A stretch of 64,000 bases of DNA from Aulostomus chinensis (GCA_037954235.1 JBBMOA010000012.1:14005144-14069143); one strand, 5' to 3'. Counted from the first letter of the stretch, positions 20,231 to 32,461 are shown. Program-made: numbers and translations. The notes: generated by a model from the sequence alone, not told the origin.

Positions 20231-22183
20231 GACACATCCTGTTTGAACTAATCAAACATTTTAGATAATAATAAAACATTAAGAGAGAAAAGAAACATTT
20301 CGGAGCGAAATTTCAATCATAATATTTAAAAAAAAAACTTGATTTGTGTAGCAAATCTCATCTATAAAATGCAAGGTAAGAAACAAAAGCATTAACTAGG
20401 AGGTAGATTAAGAGGAAGTACAAAGGAAAAAAACATTCATAAGTGCTTTGCATGTATAAGGAGAAAAATAAAGAGACAGCTTTAAAGTACGGGGCCCTGG
20501 AGTGGCCATGAGTAGAAAAAAATAATTTCAAAGCCATGAGATACAAAAAAATGATGTGTTCTCTCAGTTTAGTTATTCGACATTTTTAGTTCCTGTATTA
20601 TACTACAACTTAATATCTTCTCCAGATATTTTCTTCCTCTCTATGGCCTCTCCAGGGCTTCTTTAAATGCCTAAAAACAGCACATTATCAATTAATGAGA
20701 AGGTTAATAAAATGGACCGAAATGCCTGAAAGATGTGCTTCAAGCTGAATTGAAAGATCAAACTTGAGGCTGTCCCTCTAATCTGCCTGTCTTTGGTGAA
20801 GTGTTACACAATCGGACAGCATAATTGAAGAAAGCTGCATCTCCAGCTTGGAGCAGGGTTATAGGTGTGTAGTAAAGGACCTGTGAGCTCATGAAGGAAC
20901 ATAAAACTCCAAGGAATCTTTAATGTAGGAACAAGAGATTTATAGACGAGTTAAAAGACTTTAAAATGGACTCTGGGAGATGGAGGGAACCAGTAGGTTT
21001 TGTAAAAAAAAATTCAAACTGTGTTTACCGACTTGCCCTTTTCTTCTTCAGATATTTGCATCTGCATGACGAAAGCCTCGACTCTTCAAGATGGACCATC
21101 ATTCAGCGCAAGACTCTTGCACCCATTCCAGCTTCCTTCATCCTCTGTGCCTTGTACTGGATCTCTCCCTGAGGGGAAAACTGGACCACATCCTGCTACT
21201 TGAAATATTATCAGACACACAACAATGCTGTGTAGTACGTCTGCTAGTGGCACAATGCTTTTGTCTCATCATCTGCTGTTCATTAAAGAAAAGAACATTA
21301 AACTGTGAATATGTACATAGTGACATATTACTTAGCTGTATCCTGGATAGGATGTTATGTTAGTCTCTTTAGAAGTCATAAATGACCTTTATGCCATCTC
21401 AGTGAGGCATTTATGAAGATGGAGACATGGAGAAAGCTGTTTAACTTTAGTCCCTGGTGCTATATTGATTCAATATGTTCTTAAACTGTAGCCACCTATG
21501 TATTTTAATATTTAAAAGTGACAAAATTGGATTCAATCTGTATATTAGATTCCTACTGTACATTACAGTGGCCAAATCTAGCTCTAGAGTAAAATTAGTG
21601 TAAAAGCAGCCCTTCTCTGCTTTTACTGGGGATTCCATCTCCTGGCAGGCGATTCCAAAATATTCTCTGGGGTCTTCACTGACCTGATGCTATGGTGTTT
21701 GTTTGTAAATGGGAGGTGTGACGGACACAAGAGTGCACAAAGCGGTAATGGAGAAAGGCAGAGGGCGTGAACCCGGTTTAGCTGTGGGATCCAGAAATAA
21801 GTGAAAACACATTTCAGTGGAAAAATGCTGCAGGGCAAGCGGCCCGGGGATTTGAGCGAACGGTCTGATTTCAGACTGCATATGTACTGCAACTGAGGGA
21901 ACAGGAAAAAAGCAGTGAGCCGCGATCATCTGAGGGACGACCTCGAGCCTGGTGACTACTTACCTGGCTCTTGAAGCTGACCCACCAACTCCTCTCAAAC
22001 ATTCTTGAACTTGTTATTCTTTACCGCTCTTGTCCCCCGAGTGGACCCGCACAGCTGCAGTGGATTACGATCTCTAGGTGTGTGTACACGTGTTTTTGGT
22101 GTCACCAGCATGACCCTCAACTCTCTCCGAGGGGGGTCGGAGTCAGACTCGTAGATCACGTCCCAGCTTCTTGTTTACATTAC
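20231..22183. other. Intergenic, no supported feature
   Basis: AT-rich sequence. None of the short open frames has paired splice sites or a recognisable domain. Confidence 0.5.
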
Positions 22184-22293
22184 AGGTTTTGTGTGTCCTT
22201 CGCTGCTGAGAGGACTACATGAGCGATAAAACTGGTGGAGCAGGCTCTTGTGACGATGCGATGTCCTTTGAGTTGAATTTGATTTATGCAGGT
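22184..22293 (+). CDS. Unassigned candidate exon with start codon
   Basis: Preceded by a good acceptor-like stretch (tttacattacag) and ended by a donor-like gcag|gtattt. It has a short leader, then an ATG at 22219 followed by about 25 codons (MSDKTGGAGSCDDAMSFELN...). I do not recognise the protein. It may pair with the hydrophobic exon at 22783, but their phases do not join directly, so another exon would be needed. This may be chance or the remnant of a lost gene. Confidence 0.18.
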
Positions 22294-22782
22294 ATTTTTG
22301 TGGGTTTTTTTTGTGTCTACATCTATATTTTTTTCAACTTTCATCATTTGCAACTGGACAAACAGCCATCTTTCCACACACTGTTCCGTCATGCACAAGA
22401 ATACAGTTAATGGTCGATCATGAGTCACAAATGTTTAATATTTAATCATGCACAGTTTTTTTTTTTTTTACTGCTGATTATTTCACCATTTTAAGTGTTT
22501 CCAAGATGTGCAGCTGTTTAAATTACCAAATACATATTGTAACACATATAAAATAAAATGCTTTCTATATAAAATCCAGACTTCTGTCTCTCACATGTTT
22601 AGCCCCTCCCACTTAATCCAAAAAGCAGATTAGGCTCAACAGTGTGGATTAGCTTTGTCTGTGGCCGTGAGCGTGTGCACCAGGAGTCAGTTTGTCGCAT
22701 CTGGATGTGTGTGACTGAACTGGCTGAATGTGTGTGATGTGTCGCTATGTTGAAACAATTTGAACTCACTCATTGTTTCAGG

Positions 22783-22892
22783 CGTGGTTTCCTGAAGTCA
22801 CCGATGTGTTGATTGCCAGCGATGTCGTCATTTTAATTTACTATCGGAAGATGAAAATCACCATTGCGATGGTGCTGCAGGGCGTGGCTGCT
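22783..22892 (+). CDS. Unassigned candidate exon encoding a membrane helix
   Basis: Acceptor cattgtttcag, donor gct|gtaagt. It encodes AWFPEVTDVLIASDVVILIY then YRKMKITIAMVLQGVAA. The pattern is a helix with an Asp near its middle, then Tyr-Tyr and basic residues, as in the second helix of PQ-loop type membrane proteins. The resemblance is loose and no other exon of such a gene is found nearby. It could be a pseudogene fragment or chance. Confidence 0.25.
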
Positions 22893-25800
22893 GTAAGTCT
22901 GATACTTTGGGTCTTAATGGCATTTTCTGACTACCTGACGTTTAGCAGAATTCCTGTAAAAAAAAAAAAAAAGACCAAAAAACACCCCAAATAAACAAAG
23001 GAAGGAAACCGGCAGGGATGTATCATATCAAATTGTGGAGGAAAACATAGAATTTAGGACTGTAATGTGGTCACTGAATGGATAATGTTCTGCATCACAT
23101 AATTTAGAATATGAATGGAATTCTCTTCTCGCAACTCACAAACATGAGCTATGTCTCAACGGACAGCAGTATTCCAGCACTGATCTGATGAATACTGAGC
23201 TATTGCTGCAATTTCTGATGCCTAACCGCAAAGGTCACAGTCCTAATAAGAAGCAATTCGGTCCAAACACGGAATATTTGGAAATTTGTCACATTATTGC
23301 AGTGCATTTTGGAAAATTAATACACTTGAATCGAACTATGAGAGGGTTTTTTTTGCAGCATTTCGCAACACATACGGCAGCCCGACTGCTCTACTACACA
23401 CACTCTCGCTTTCAGCAATTGTTGAGAAACTGTTTGCAACTGCTTGTTTTACAAAAGAAAAGACGACTTCCAGCTCCCAACATTCTGGAGGGAAGGACAT
23501 TAAAAAGTGGGCGGCTCAAACTCGTAGGTTTTTACATCCAAACAGGACCATGAAGGGGATTCTTCTTTAAGCAACATGTGTAAAACACCTGAAAGGAAAT
23601 GTGTTTTGTTAGGAGTAAAGTCAGTAATCAGATACACGTACTGACAGTCAGTGTCAGCGCAGTGCAGAGCTGTGAGTGACAGACGTAAATACCAAGTGAG
23701 GGAGGAAATCATTACAGTAATATGACAGACTGAGAAGTAATGTGCTCATGCAGGAGGATAACTTCAATGGGGGAGGACGAGTGAGGAGCAGATGAGAAGT
23801 CCCAGTGGTCCTGATGAGGCCCTTGCATGTTTGAGAAGCATCTGTCTCCAGCTGTGGATCCCAGCTCACTGCACGCCAAGGTTCGGGCAAAACAATTTAC
23901 GACTGTGCATTTCCTGTGCATCCACTCTCAGGAAGAACAATGAAATTTGATTTATCCCCGGTGTTTTTATTGGTGTTACACCCTCATTGTTTGCTGTCCC
24001 ACAAACCTTAAAGTTGAAGGTTTACAATAATAACTGGGTAGTGTGTGTATGTGCGCGTGCGTGGGCGTTGAAAGTCACGTTTGGCTAATGCATGCGGCTC
24101 TGAACAAATGGCTGAGATGGCTGATGAGTTCCTGCTCACGCGGCATGCTACTTAAGCGGTTGGCTGATCATCAATCATGATTCACAATCACGATTATGAG
24201 TCATATCACCAGTTTATTTAACAATTTGAGGGTTTTTGGTGAGATTAGATGCTGCTACTTCAACAACAGAGGACACTGGATGTCCGCTAATAGTTGGCTC
24301 ACCGAGTTCTGCTTACAAATTTAATATCTGAGAAAGCTGCTCCTCTGTGGAAGAGACACAAAATAACAAGTCATGCGAATGGAAATGTAGCGTGACGCTT
24401 ATTCATGTTATTTTATGTTATGAAAATTTAAGACTTCGCAACAAGCCAATCACAAACAAGCTAAACTCCGCTATATTCCATTAAGTCATTGTGAATAATG
24501 TATAAAGTGTGCACTATACATTCACTCTTTCACTCAACTAAACATTTTGACCTGGTCAAATACCCATGTGACTATCATGAACTCGACGTCACCTTTACTG
24601 CATTGCACCATTTTAGTGCAGTGTTTTTGGAATTTGCCTCCCACGATGGACTTAATCGGTTCCTTTTTTGTAGTTATCTGTCATTCTTCAAGTGCGGAGG
24701 AATAGATGGAATTGTTCATTTATTTAAAATAAAATAAACAAACACACAGATCTACTCAAGAGGAGAAATGTAAAAAAACAACAACCTGAAAACAGTTAAA
24801 ATCAGACTCTTATCTCTAAAAACAAACTTAAACTAAAATACACACTCTACATATTAACGATGCAGCTAGAAACCGGGGGGAGAAGACGAGAACAGGGAGG
24901 GAGCTGATTGGATGAGAGGGGCTGTGGCTGAGGAGGACTGATTCATGGAAGAGATACAGGCGAGTAACTTTAGAAAAGACGGGAAAAAGATGACAACAGC
25001 AAACACAAGTGGGAAGTAGTAAACAGGAAACAAGAAACCAGACTAAAGGGAGGAACAGAAAACTAAATGTGTCAAAATCCAGAATTCTAAGAGTGGCACC
25101 ATTTCCAAAACCAAGGGTCCATATCTACATGTCGGCATGGTGCATATTTCTCCATCCTCATACAAGAACACATCGATTTTCTAGTGCAATAATTTGAGAG
25201 TGCATATGAATTCCCAGTTGTTGTGTATCAGCGCCTTTAGCAGCGATGCTATGCTGTGTCCTGTCACGAGTCTAATAATGATCTACGGATGTTTATCTCG
25301 CTGTACCACTTAAGCTGAGGCGCAAACATTTACTGGTAGTAAGTGACGCACAGCTCAGAGAGCAACAGCCTGTATCATGTGCAACCACAAGAGGGCCATA
25401 TATCAGTAAAAGTTGCATCAATCTCATCCAATAGAAGAGAACACATTAAGTCAATGAAGATAGCAACCTGTGTTAGTCAGGTTTGGAGGAGCTCCAAGAG
25501 TGATTGGAGATGAGCAAACTTAGTGATGGATGTTATCCACGATCAGAGGCTCACTGTAAACAATCCATCATGGAGGATTACTGGGAGGCTGTTAGAGAAC
25601 TGCTCTGCTCCCGTCAAGCTGCCTTTGCTTCCACAACAGGAGGTAATTACACCGATAAGCTCGCTGAGGTGTTATTGGATGTCTCAATATGTCTGCAGCT
25701 CTTTCCCTCGTGTCTCCGCACACCCTTGTTAAGTGTCTTATAAACATCTGCTGATTTATGAGGAGATAAATGACAGCAGGGGTGGGGAGTTCAGCGCTGG

Positions 25801-27260
25801 CCCACACCAGTGCAGAAACTCAACCTGACCATCAAAGACTTTCGCCTAAATATTAACACATAAAAGCAGGGACCATTAGTACCAGCAAGGCTTTTGCTGA
25901 TTGCTCTGGCAGGGGATGAAAATTAGTTTTTTTGTTAGTTTTCTCAACAAAGTAAAAAACAAGCAGCTGGAATTAAATATTTTGCAGCAACAAGCGATGC
26001 AAAATCATCTTAAAGTTTCCATGTTTCTCCTTAAGTCTCCGCTGCGATCGCCACACATCCTCCTCTCGCCTCCTTTCCTTTATATCTCATGATTATGTAT
26101 AAGATGACGTGGATCCATTAATGTCTCCAGTGTGTTTTCTGTGGCTGTGTGTCAGAGGAAGACACAGGCGAACAGGATTGAGGAAGGAAGAATCAGAGAA
26201 GGCACATGGCTGGATTACGGCTCTCTTTTCTGCCCACGTGTTTCACCAGAAGTGTTGTGCATGTAATGGGTGACCAAGAGTTCACTGACTGATAGCAGCG
26301 TGCAAGTCATTAGTGTTTCCCGTGTCCAACTGGACGGGTGGACGAGAGCACATGCCCAAATCTGCCCAGTAGAGAGACCTCGGCCTGTATTCTATAACTG
26401 CTAATTCTTTGAAAATTGTTATTTACAAAAACGTAATCTGCCCTTTTCTCTCCAGATTTATAGAAGCCATTCCTCTGACTCAACATTTTCACTGCCTGCA
26501 TCCATTTGTGTAGCAGAATATCTAAAAAAAAAAAAAAAGATAAATTGATGAAAGTTTAGTTGAAAGAAGGAAATATTACAAGGAACAAGAGGTGGAGTTT
26601 TGGAGGGAGTCTGGATGACAATTGTACATCCTGAAGAATCCTGAGGAAGTTCTAGTTCTATAGGAATACCGGGTCCATGTGTAGCGGTTAAATCATCTAG
26701 ATGGTATTCTTGATATGTAATCCAGATGATTTATTCATGGAAGTTGGGATGATGAACACATTATGATGATATTATCTCCATGATCTGTGTCTTCTCTGCG
26801 CTCTGCACCAATATTTTTGTTACTCTTTTATATATTCTTCTTCTGCGTTTTATACATCTTTATATCTTGTTCTCAGTACTTGTTGCTCAGAATATTTAAA
26901 CCAGAAATAACCAGTATTTTTATATAAACAAAGGATCAAATAACATGTCGTGAAAAAGGTTGTGTATAAGTCAAACACTTTAGAATGATCGTCCAACTCT
27001 GCTGTTCTCCTTGGCTCGATGGAGCATTTTCAACATCTTTCACTTCATTGTTTTGGTTTCATGGCCCATAACTCTGAAGTTTTTCTCTCTCATTGCTATC
27101 ATCAGCTCCATTACCAGCAGCAGCAGACAGCTGTTTTCAGTCTGAAAGCTCTGATAAGCACACTGTGTGCTCCATGACACCTGACCGGCACCAAAAGCCA
27201 GAGCAACGTTCGCAACCATGGTGAATATTTCAGAGCATTTATAGCAGCTGAGAGCCCCTC
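22893..27260. other. Intergenic, no supported feature
   Basis: Only short unsupported open frames and homopolymer runs (for example an A run at 26525-26538) are present. No repeat family was recognised with confidence. Confidence 0.45.
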
Positions 27261-27426
27261 GGGGGGTGGGGGTGGGGGTGGTGGTGGTGGTGGTGGAGAC
27301 AAACACTGTGTGAACACAAAAGTGAATATTCTTCCTACATTCATCAAATGTCTGCAGACATGAATCACAAAGAGTTCCAATCAGGGACATTGCTAAGATT
27401 GAAGGGGGGGGGGGGGGGGGGGGGGG
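27261..27426 (+). repeat. G-rich tracts, (GGT)n and poly-G
   Basis: A G/GGT-rich run at 27261-27296 (blocks of five or more G separated by T) and a run of about 23 G at 27404-27426. Both could form G-quadruplexes on the plus strand. Confidence 0.8.
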
Positions 27427-28790
27427 CTTAGTTCCAAGGGGATTCCCAGCCTTTTGACCACAGCAGAACTACACATATCAACAACCTGTTAAAAGTAAAG
27501 ATGGCAATAAGTAACGAGCTATGGAAATATTCAACCAGTAGAGAACCTGTCCAGATGAATCCTAACTATAAAACATTTGCTTCAGGGGAAACAAAATTAT
27601 TCAAAAAAATGGAAAAAGGTCAAATACAAGACTGTGCACTGAAACGTCTACAGGAACTACTCAGCCCAAAAAGATTCCCACGTAACATTTCTGATCCAAT
27701 GTCGTTTAATGTAACTGTTGTCACTGATATCACTCAATATTTTATATCAGACATTGGATATCATGTCTCTGCAGCCAGTTTCCTCCCCATCAATGACCAA
27801 TAGTGACACGTGCAATAAACATTTCCACGGTAACGGCGCTCTGCAACAATCAGAGATGTCCCTGTTACATTTGAATATTTAAGGCAGTGCTGCTTTTCTC
27901 TATGACAGTTTGAATAAAACATGTTTTCTTGACAGAAAGTTGACTTGCGGCTTCTGTCACATGGACGTGTGGTCACATATGCCATCACCACAGTTGATGA
28001 TGGGCTTTTCCAGCAAGCTTGACTGGCGTTGTTAATAGCGAGGTTGTTTTGTACCGTATGGACCCTGTTCAAGACCGGTGCAACAACTGTCTCTCATTGA
28101 TCCAGACAGTTGGTTGGCCTGGTTTGAGGTTTAAAACTCTGCATGTGAGGGTCAAGGATGAGGAATAAGCGGAGCACGAGGCCAAAAAAATTTCGGACCT
28201 TCCGGTTAAATGGAATAGAAATAAATTAATTTAGCCATGTGGATCTTGGTCTTTCCAAATGTAATGGAGCAAAAACAGGTCAACTTATGATAGTTGGAGT
28301 CATTTCACAGAGGTTGTGAAGGTCAAATTGAATGAAAACAGATTTCAGGCAGACTTCATCTGCCCTAAAATGATCCTGCTGGTGTAATGATGCCGGTTGA
28401 TGTTGAGAAAGTCATTCTCTTCATCAGCCTCCACGTCACACTGGGTCACATTTGTACAGTGATGCAGACCTCTGGAGATGCATTTAGCAAAACAAAACCA
28501 AAAAAAAGAAAAAGTTGATTCCATCTTGCCGTTGCATCACCCCATTTTTCAGCCTCTACTTCTCCTCCCCAAATCCTCCTCTGTGGACAATTGAGTGAGT
28601 TTTGGCAATTAAAAATGATGTATTGCTGTTTGTGATAGTTAAAATCTTTTCTACGGTTTAGTGGTCGCTGCCAAGGGCTTTTCTCTGTCACCATGAGGCC
28701 TGGTGGTTTGTGAGGTAACCTCTGAGAGGGTGATTTATGCCACACAGATGTTCAGAGATGAGCAGTTATCCTGCTGGGAAGCTCTCTCTC

Positions 28791-28796
<6 letters not shown>
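27427..28796. other. Intergenic, no supported feature
   Basis: A 100-codon open frame at 27501-27803 has no recognisable domain and unremarkable codon use. Nothing else is seen. Confidence 0.45.
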
Positions 28797-28870
<74 letters not shown>

Positions 28871-28878
28871 TGTGTGTG
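28797..28878. repeat. (TG)n microsatellite
   Basis: About 82 bp of TG repeat with one TA interruption. The long His/Thr or Cys/Val open frames across it are artefacts. Confidence 0.94.
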
Positions 28879-29760
28879 ATGTGAGGCAGAACTGTCCAAA
28901 GTGTACTGCAGGGGAATCATTTAAGGTCCAATGGCACTGCAATGAAAAGTAAAGAGCCTTTCTACTCGCTAAAGGCAAATTAGTGCAGTAATACTGGATC
29001 ATAGAGGTTAACAATTTTTGTGTCTTGCAGATTAACACCACTTGTCACCTCTCAAGTACGTTTATTTGGATAAATCCTAAATGAGATATTGTGTTATGAT
29101 TAATGCTAAAATTGTTTTGTTTGTACATTTTTCCCAGATGAGTCAAATGTGAACGTTTGGTTTCGCCTCAGGCTCAAATCCCGGTCGAGCTCCCATTTTG
29201 TTATGACTGTGGCTTAGCGGGTCCAAACAACAGCGTGACCCCGGAGATGTTAGTTTGGAAAAGCTAAAGACGTAAATTGGAAGTTAGTATTATCGGTAGT
29301 GCTGTGAGTGGGCGGGTGGAAGAGGTGCTGTTGGACGTAAAAATAAACAAACAGGATGGCTGCAGCCCCAAGGAAAAATGAACGGTGGATGGGAAGGAGG
29401 GAAAATGTCACCACAGTGCCGAAGGGATGACCGTTCTTTATCTACTTGGCTGTTGCAAGAGGGTGTTCCCCATCTCCTGACAGCCTCCCAGATCCACCTG
29501 AACCTGCAACACATGTAGAGACCCTGACCACAGCCTACAGCTCTACAATAATGTTCAGAGACAGAGAGGGAGGACAAAAAAACATCTGTGTTTGCATCGC
29601 TATGAAGCGTATGTGCAGCATGAATTATTGGGGTGAATTTATGGCGCTGGAGCTAAAACAGAGAATCATTTTAAAACCATCATATTAGGTTTTATATAAA
29701 GACAAGGGATAGTATATATATATATATATATTATGGCATGCCGTTCAGGAAATTAATCTT

Positions 29761-30085
29761 TGAATATATTGAGTGAACCTCTGAATATATTGAATGAAAT
29801 TCTGAATATATATACGAAACTCTGAATATATTGAAATAAACTCTGAATATATTGAATGAAACTTTGAATATATGGAATGAAACTTTGAATATATGGAATG
29901 AAACTTTGAATATATATATATATATATAATGAATCCTGAATATATGGAGTGAAACTCTGAATATATTGAATGAAACTCTGAATATATATATTCAGAGTTT
30001 CATTCAATATATTCAAGGTTTCATTCAATATATTCAAGGTTTCATTCAATATATTCACAGTTTCATTCAATATATTCAAGGTTTC
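29761..30085. repeat. Left arm of 21-bp subrepeats with internal reversal
   Basis: Units of the gaatatattgaatgaaactc type run in one direction to about 29988 and then flip to the complementary orientation (tttcattcaatatattcaag type) up to 30085. The reversal point is the palindrome ctgaatatatatattcag, so this arm alone can fold back. Confidence 0.85.
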
Positions 30086-30353
30086 GGCAAATCTCATTTG
30101 CATTTGTCTGTCTGTCCACAGTCCGCTGTGTGAGTAACGTGTCCAAAGCTGACAATGTGTCGCCGATCATCAAATATGTTCAGTACTAAACTTACGTTCA
30201 GCCTGCATTGGTCTATGAATGTGGGCGATTCTTACTGGAAGTGAACAATATATGAAGATCTACCCTTTCAGTTCACGAAATCCCTGCAGCCGCAGCAGCT
30301 TCTCCAGTCCCGGAGAAGTGCCGCGTCAGAGCGCAGTGCCATTACGCACGGCC

Positions 30354-31088
30354 GATCACTGTTTTACCTTCATTGAACCACCTGAAAACTATATCAAGAG
30401 AACCATACAGATCTAAATACGATCACTGTTTAACCTTCATTGAACCACCTGAAAACTATATCAAGAGAACCATACAGATCTAAATACGATCACTGTTTAA
30501 CCTTCATTGATCCACCTGAAAACTATATCAAGAGAACCATACAGATCTAAATACGATCACTGTTTAACCTTCATTGATCCACCTGAAAACTATATCAAGA
30601 GAACCATACAGATCTAAATACGATCACTGTTTTACCTTCATTGAACCACCTGAAAACTATATCGAGCGAACCATACAGATATAAATACGATCACTGTTTA
30701 ACCTTCATTGAACCACCTGAAAACTATATCAAGAGAACCATACAGATCTAAATACGATCACTGTTTTACCTTCATTGAACCACCTGAAAACTATATCAAG
30801 AGAACCATACAGATCTAAATAGATCACTGTTTTACCTTCATTGAACCACCTGAAAACTATATCGAGCGGACCATACAGATCTAAATACGATCACTGTTTT
30901 ACCTTCATTGAACCACCTGAAAACTATATCAAGAGAACCATACAGATCTAAATAGATCACTGTTTTACCTTCATTGAACCACCTGAAAACTATATCAAGC
31001 TAACCATACAGATCTAAATACGATCACTGTTTTACCTTCATTGAACCACCTGAAAACTATATCGAGCGAACCATACAGATCTAAATAC
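30354..31088 (+). repeat. Tandem array, 11 units of 67 bp
   Basis: Units start at 30354, 30421, 30488, 30555, 30622, 30689, 30756, 30822, 30889, 30955 and 31022. Nine are 67 bp and two are 66 bp. Each begins gatcactgtt and ends agatctaaatac. Units differ at a few positions (tcaagagaacc or tcgagcgaacc; tgaacc or tgatcc), forming higher-order alternation toward the right end. Confidence 0.95.
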
Positions 31089-31190
31089 GGACCTCTACAC
31101 ACAGCAGAGTGTTCCGTTAATAGTTCTGCTTTTTTATGAAGGAAAAACATGGCCGCCCGCAGGCACTGCCGTGAAGTCTGACGTCAGTCG

Positions 31191-31408
31191 AGTTTCATAT
31201 ATATATTCAGAGTTTCAATTCCATATATTCAGGATTCATTATATATATTCAAAGTTTCATTCCATATATTCAAAGTTTCATTCCATATATTCAAAGTTTC
31301 ATTCCATATATTCAAAGTTTCATTCCATATATTCAAAGTTTCATTCCATATATTCAGGGTTTCATTCAATATATTCAGAGTTTCATTCAATATATTCAGA
31401 GTTTCATT

Positions 31409-31410
<2 letters not shown>
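31191..31410. repeat. Right arm of 21-bp subrepeats
   Basis: Tandem units of the ttcattccatatattcaaag and ttcattcaatatattcagag types. They are the reverse complement of the left arm in the same nested order, ending in a TA tract at 31411-31480. Confidence 0.9.
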
Positions 31411-31467
<57 letters not shown>

Positions 31468-31490
31468 TATATATATATATAAAGCTTAAT

Positions 31491-31875
31491 GGGGCTGCAC
31501 GGTGGTGCAGTGGTCAGGACTGTGGCCTCACAGCAAGAAGGTTCCGGGTTCGAGTCCCGGCTCCATCACGGGATCTTCCTGTGTGGAGTCTCCATGTTCT
31601 CCCCGTGTCTGCGTGGGTTCTCTCTGGTACTCCAGCTTCCTCCCACAGTCCAAAAACATGCAATTGGGGACTAGGCTGATTGATACTCTAAATTGACCGT
31701 AGGTATGAATGTGAGTGTGAATGGTTGTTCGTCTCTCTATGTTGGCCCTGCGATGGACTGGCGACCTGTCCAGGGTGAACCCCGCCTCTCGCCCGTTGAC
31801 GCTGGGATAGGCTCCAGCCCCCCCGCGACCCTTAATGTGTAGGAATAAGCGGAAGATGACGATGGATGGATGGAT
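31491..31875 (+). mobile_element. tRNA-derived SINE, full-length copy
   Basis: It starts ggggctgcacggtggtgcag. RNA polymerase III promoter boxes are visible: A box tggtgcagtgg (31503-31513) and B box ggttcgagtcc (31547-31557). The body matches copies at 5028 (reverse) and 59603. It ends in gatggatggat units. It is flanked by an imperfect direct repeat (aaagcttaat before, aaagattaat after), as expected for a target-site duplication. The tRNA-like head cannot fold as a working tRNA gene. Confidence 0.85.
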
Positions 31876-31902
31876 AAAGATTAATTTCCTGAACGGCATG
31901 CC

Positions 31903-31906
<4 letters not shown>

Positions 31907-31952
<46 letters not shown>
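31907..31952. repeat. (AT)n microsatellite
   Basis: TA tract directly outside the right end of the inverted-repeat element. A similar tract lies outside the left end at 29713-29730. Confidence 0.9.
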
Positions 31953-31957
<5 letters not shown>

Positions 31958-32379
31958 TGCTTCAAGATATATAGAAGTGGGATGATGTTGTAAACTTACG
32001 TCCCGAAGGTAAAAAAAGGGCTGTGAATAAATAAGTGTACAATTCTTCCTACAGCTATTTGAACATGAGTTATTTAATAGGTCTATTTTTTGTATCACCT
32101 TACTTTTAATCTTTTTTTGTTTGCATATTTTCTTCACGTTTGAAATGAAATAGTTCAGTTCAACAGTTTATTAATTTCTTCTCGCTAGGTAGCGAGCCTT
32201 CACACACGGACGTTAAAGGAATTTTACGTACTCAAAAGTTCATAAATGTATGTATATGTATATGTCTTATATGTATAAGTATATGTCCTTATGTCTTAGC
32301 AGAATCTATGTACAGTTATGTTAGTATTAGTCCTATAGTAGGTATAGTCATGTAAATGTCGATGTATATTTTTCTATTT

Positions 32380-32461
32380 ATATGTGCACATCCTAAGGAG
32401 CAGCGTTGCATCTCATTGTACCTGGTGTAATGACAATAAAGGCATTCTATTCTATTCTATA
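32380..32461 (+). mobile_element. Probable LINE 3' end with ATTCT tail
   Basis: The stretch ttgcatctcattgtacctgg ... tgacaataaaggc, followed by tandem attct units, is the usual form of a 3' end in several teleost non-LTR families (polyadenylation-like signal followed by a short tandem tail). No reverse transcriptase remains upstream, so only a 5'-truncated end is present. Confidence 0.4.

Larger units (their letters stand above)
29731..31906. mobile_element. Foldback-like element with long inverted repeats
   Basis: The ends are perfect 31-bp inverted repeats (29731-29761 and 31876-31906; the left begins ttatggcatgccgttcagg). Inside each end lie about 230 bp of 21-bp AT-rich subrepeats (unit like gaatatattgaatgaaactc) in opposite orientation. 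The order of subrepeat variants is mirrored, but the copy number differs: the ggaatgaaacttt variant occurs twice on the left and five times on the right. The centre holds a unique segment (30086-30353), the 67-bp array, and another unique segment (31089-31190). Both ends abut TA-repeat tracts, consistent with a TA target. No transposase frame is present, so it would be non-autonomous. A SINE has inserted into the right arm. The architecture resembles foldback elements; the superfamily is not identified. Confidence 0.7.

Noticed and set aside
27501..27803. 100-codon plus-strand frame
   Set aside because: No recognisable domain, no splice or promoter support, AT-rich codon use like the surrounding non-coding DNA.
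30354..31088. Regular array that could be mistaken for a CRISPR
   Set aside because: The units are contiguous near-identical 67-bp repeats without unique spacers, in a vertebrate genome, with no cas genes.
31503..31557. tRNA-like A and B boxes
   Set aside because: They belong to the head of a SINE present three times; no cloverleaf with paired acceptor stem can be drawn.
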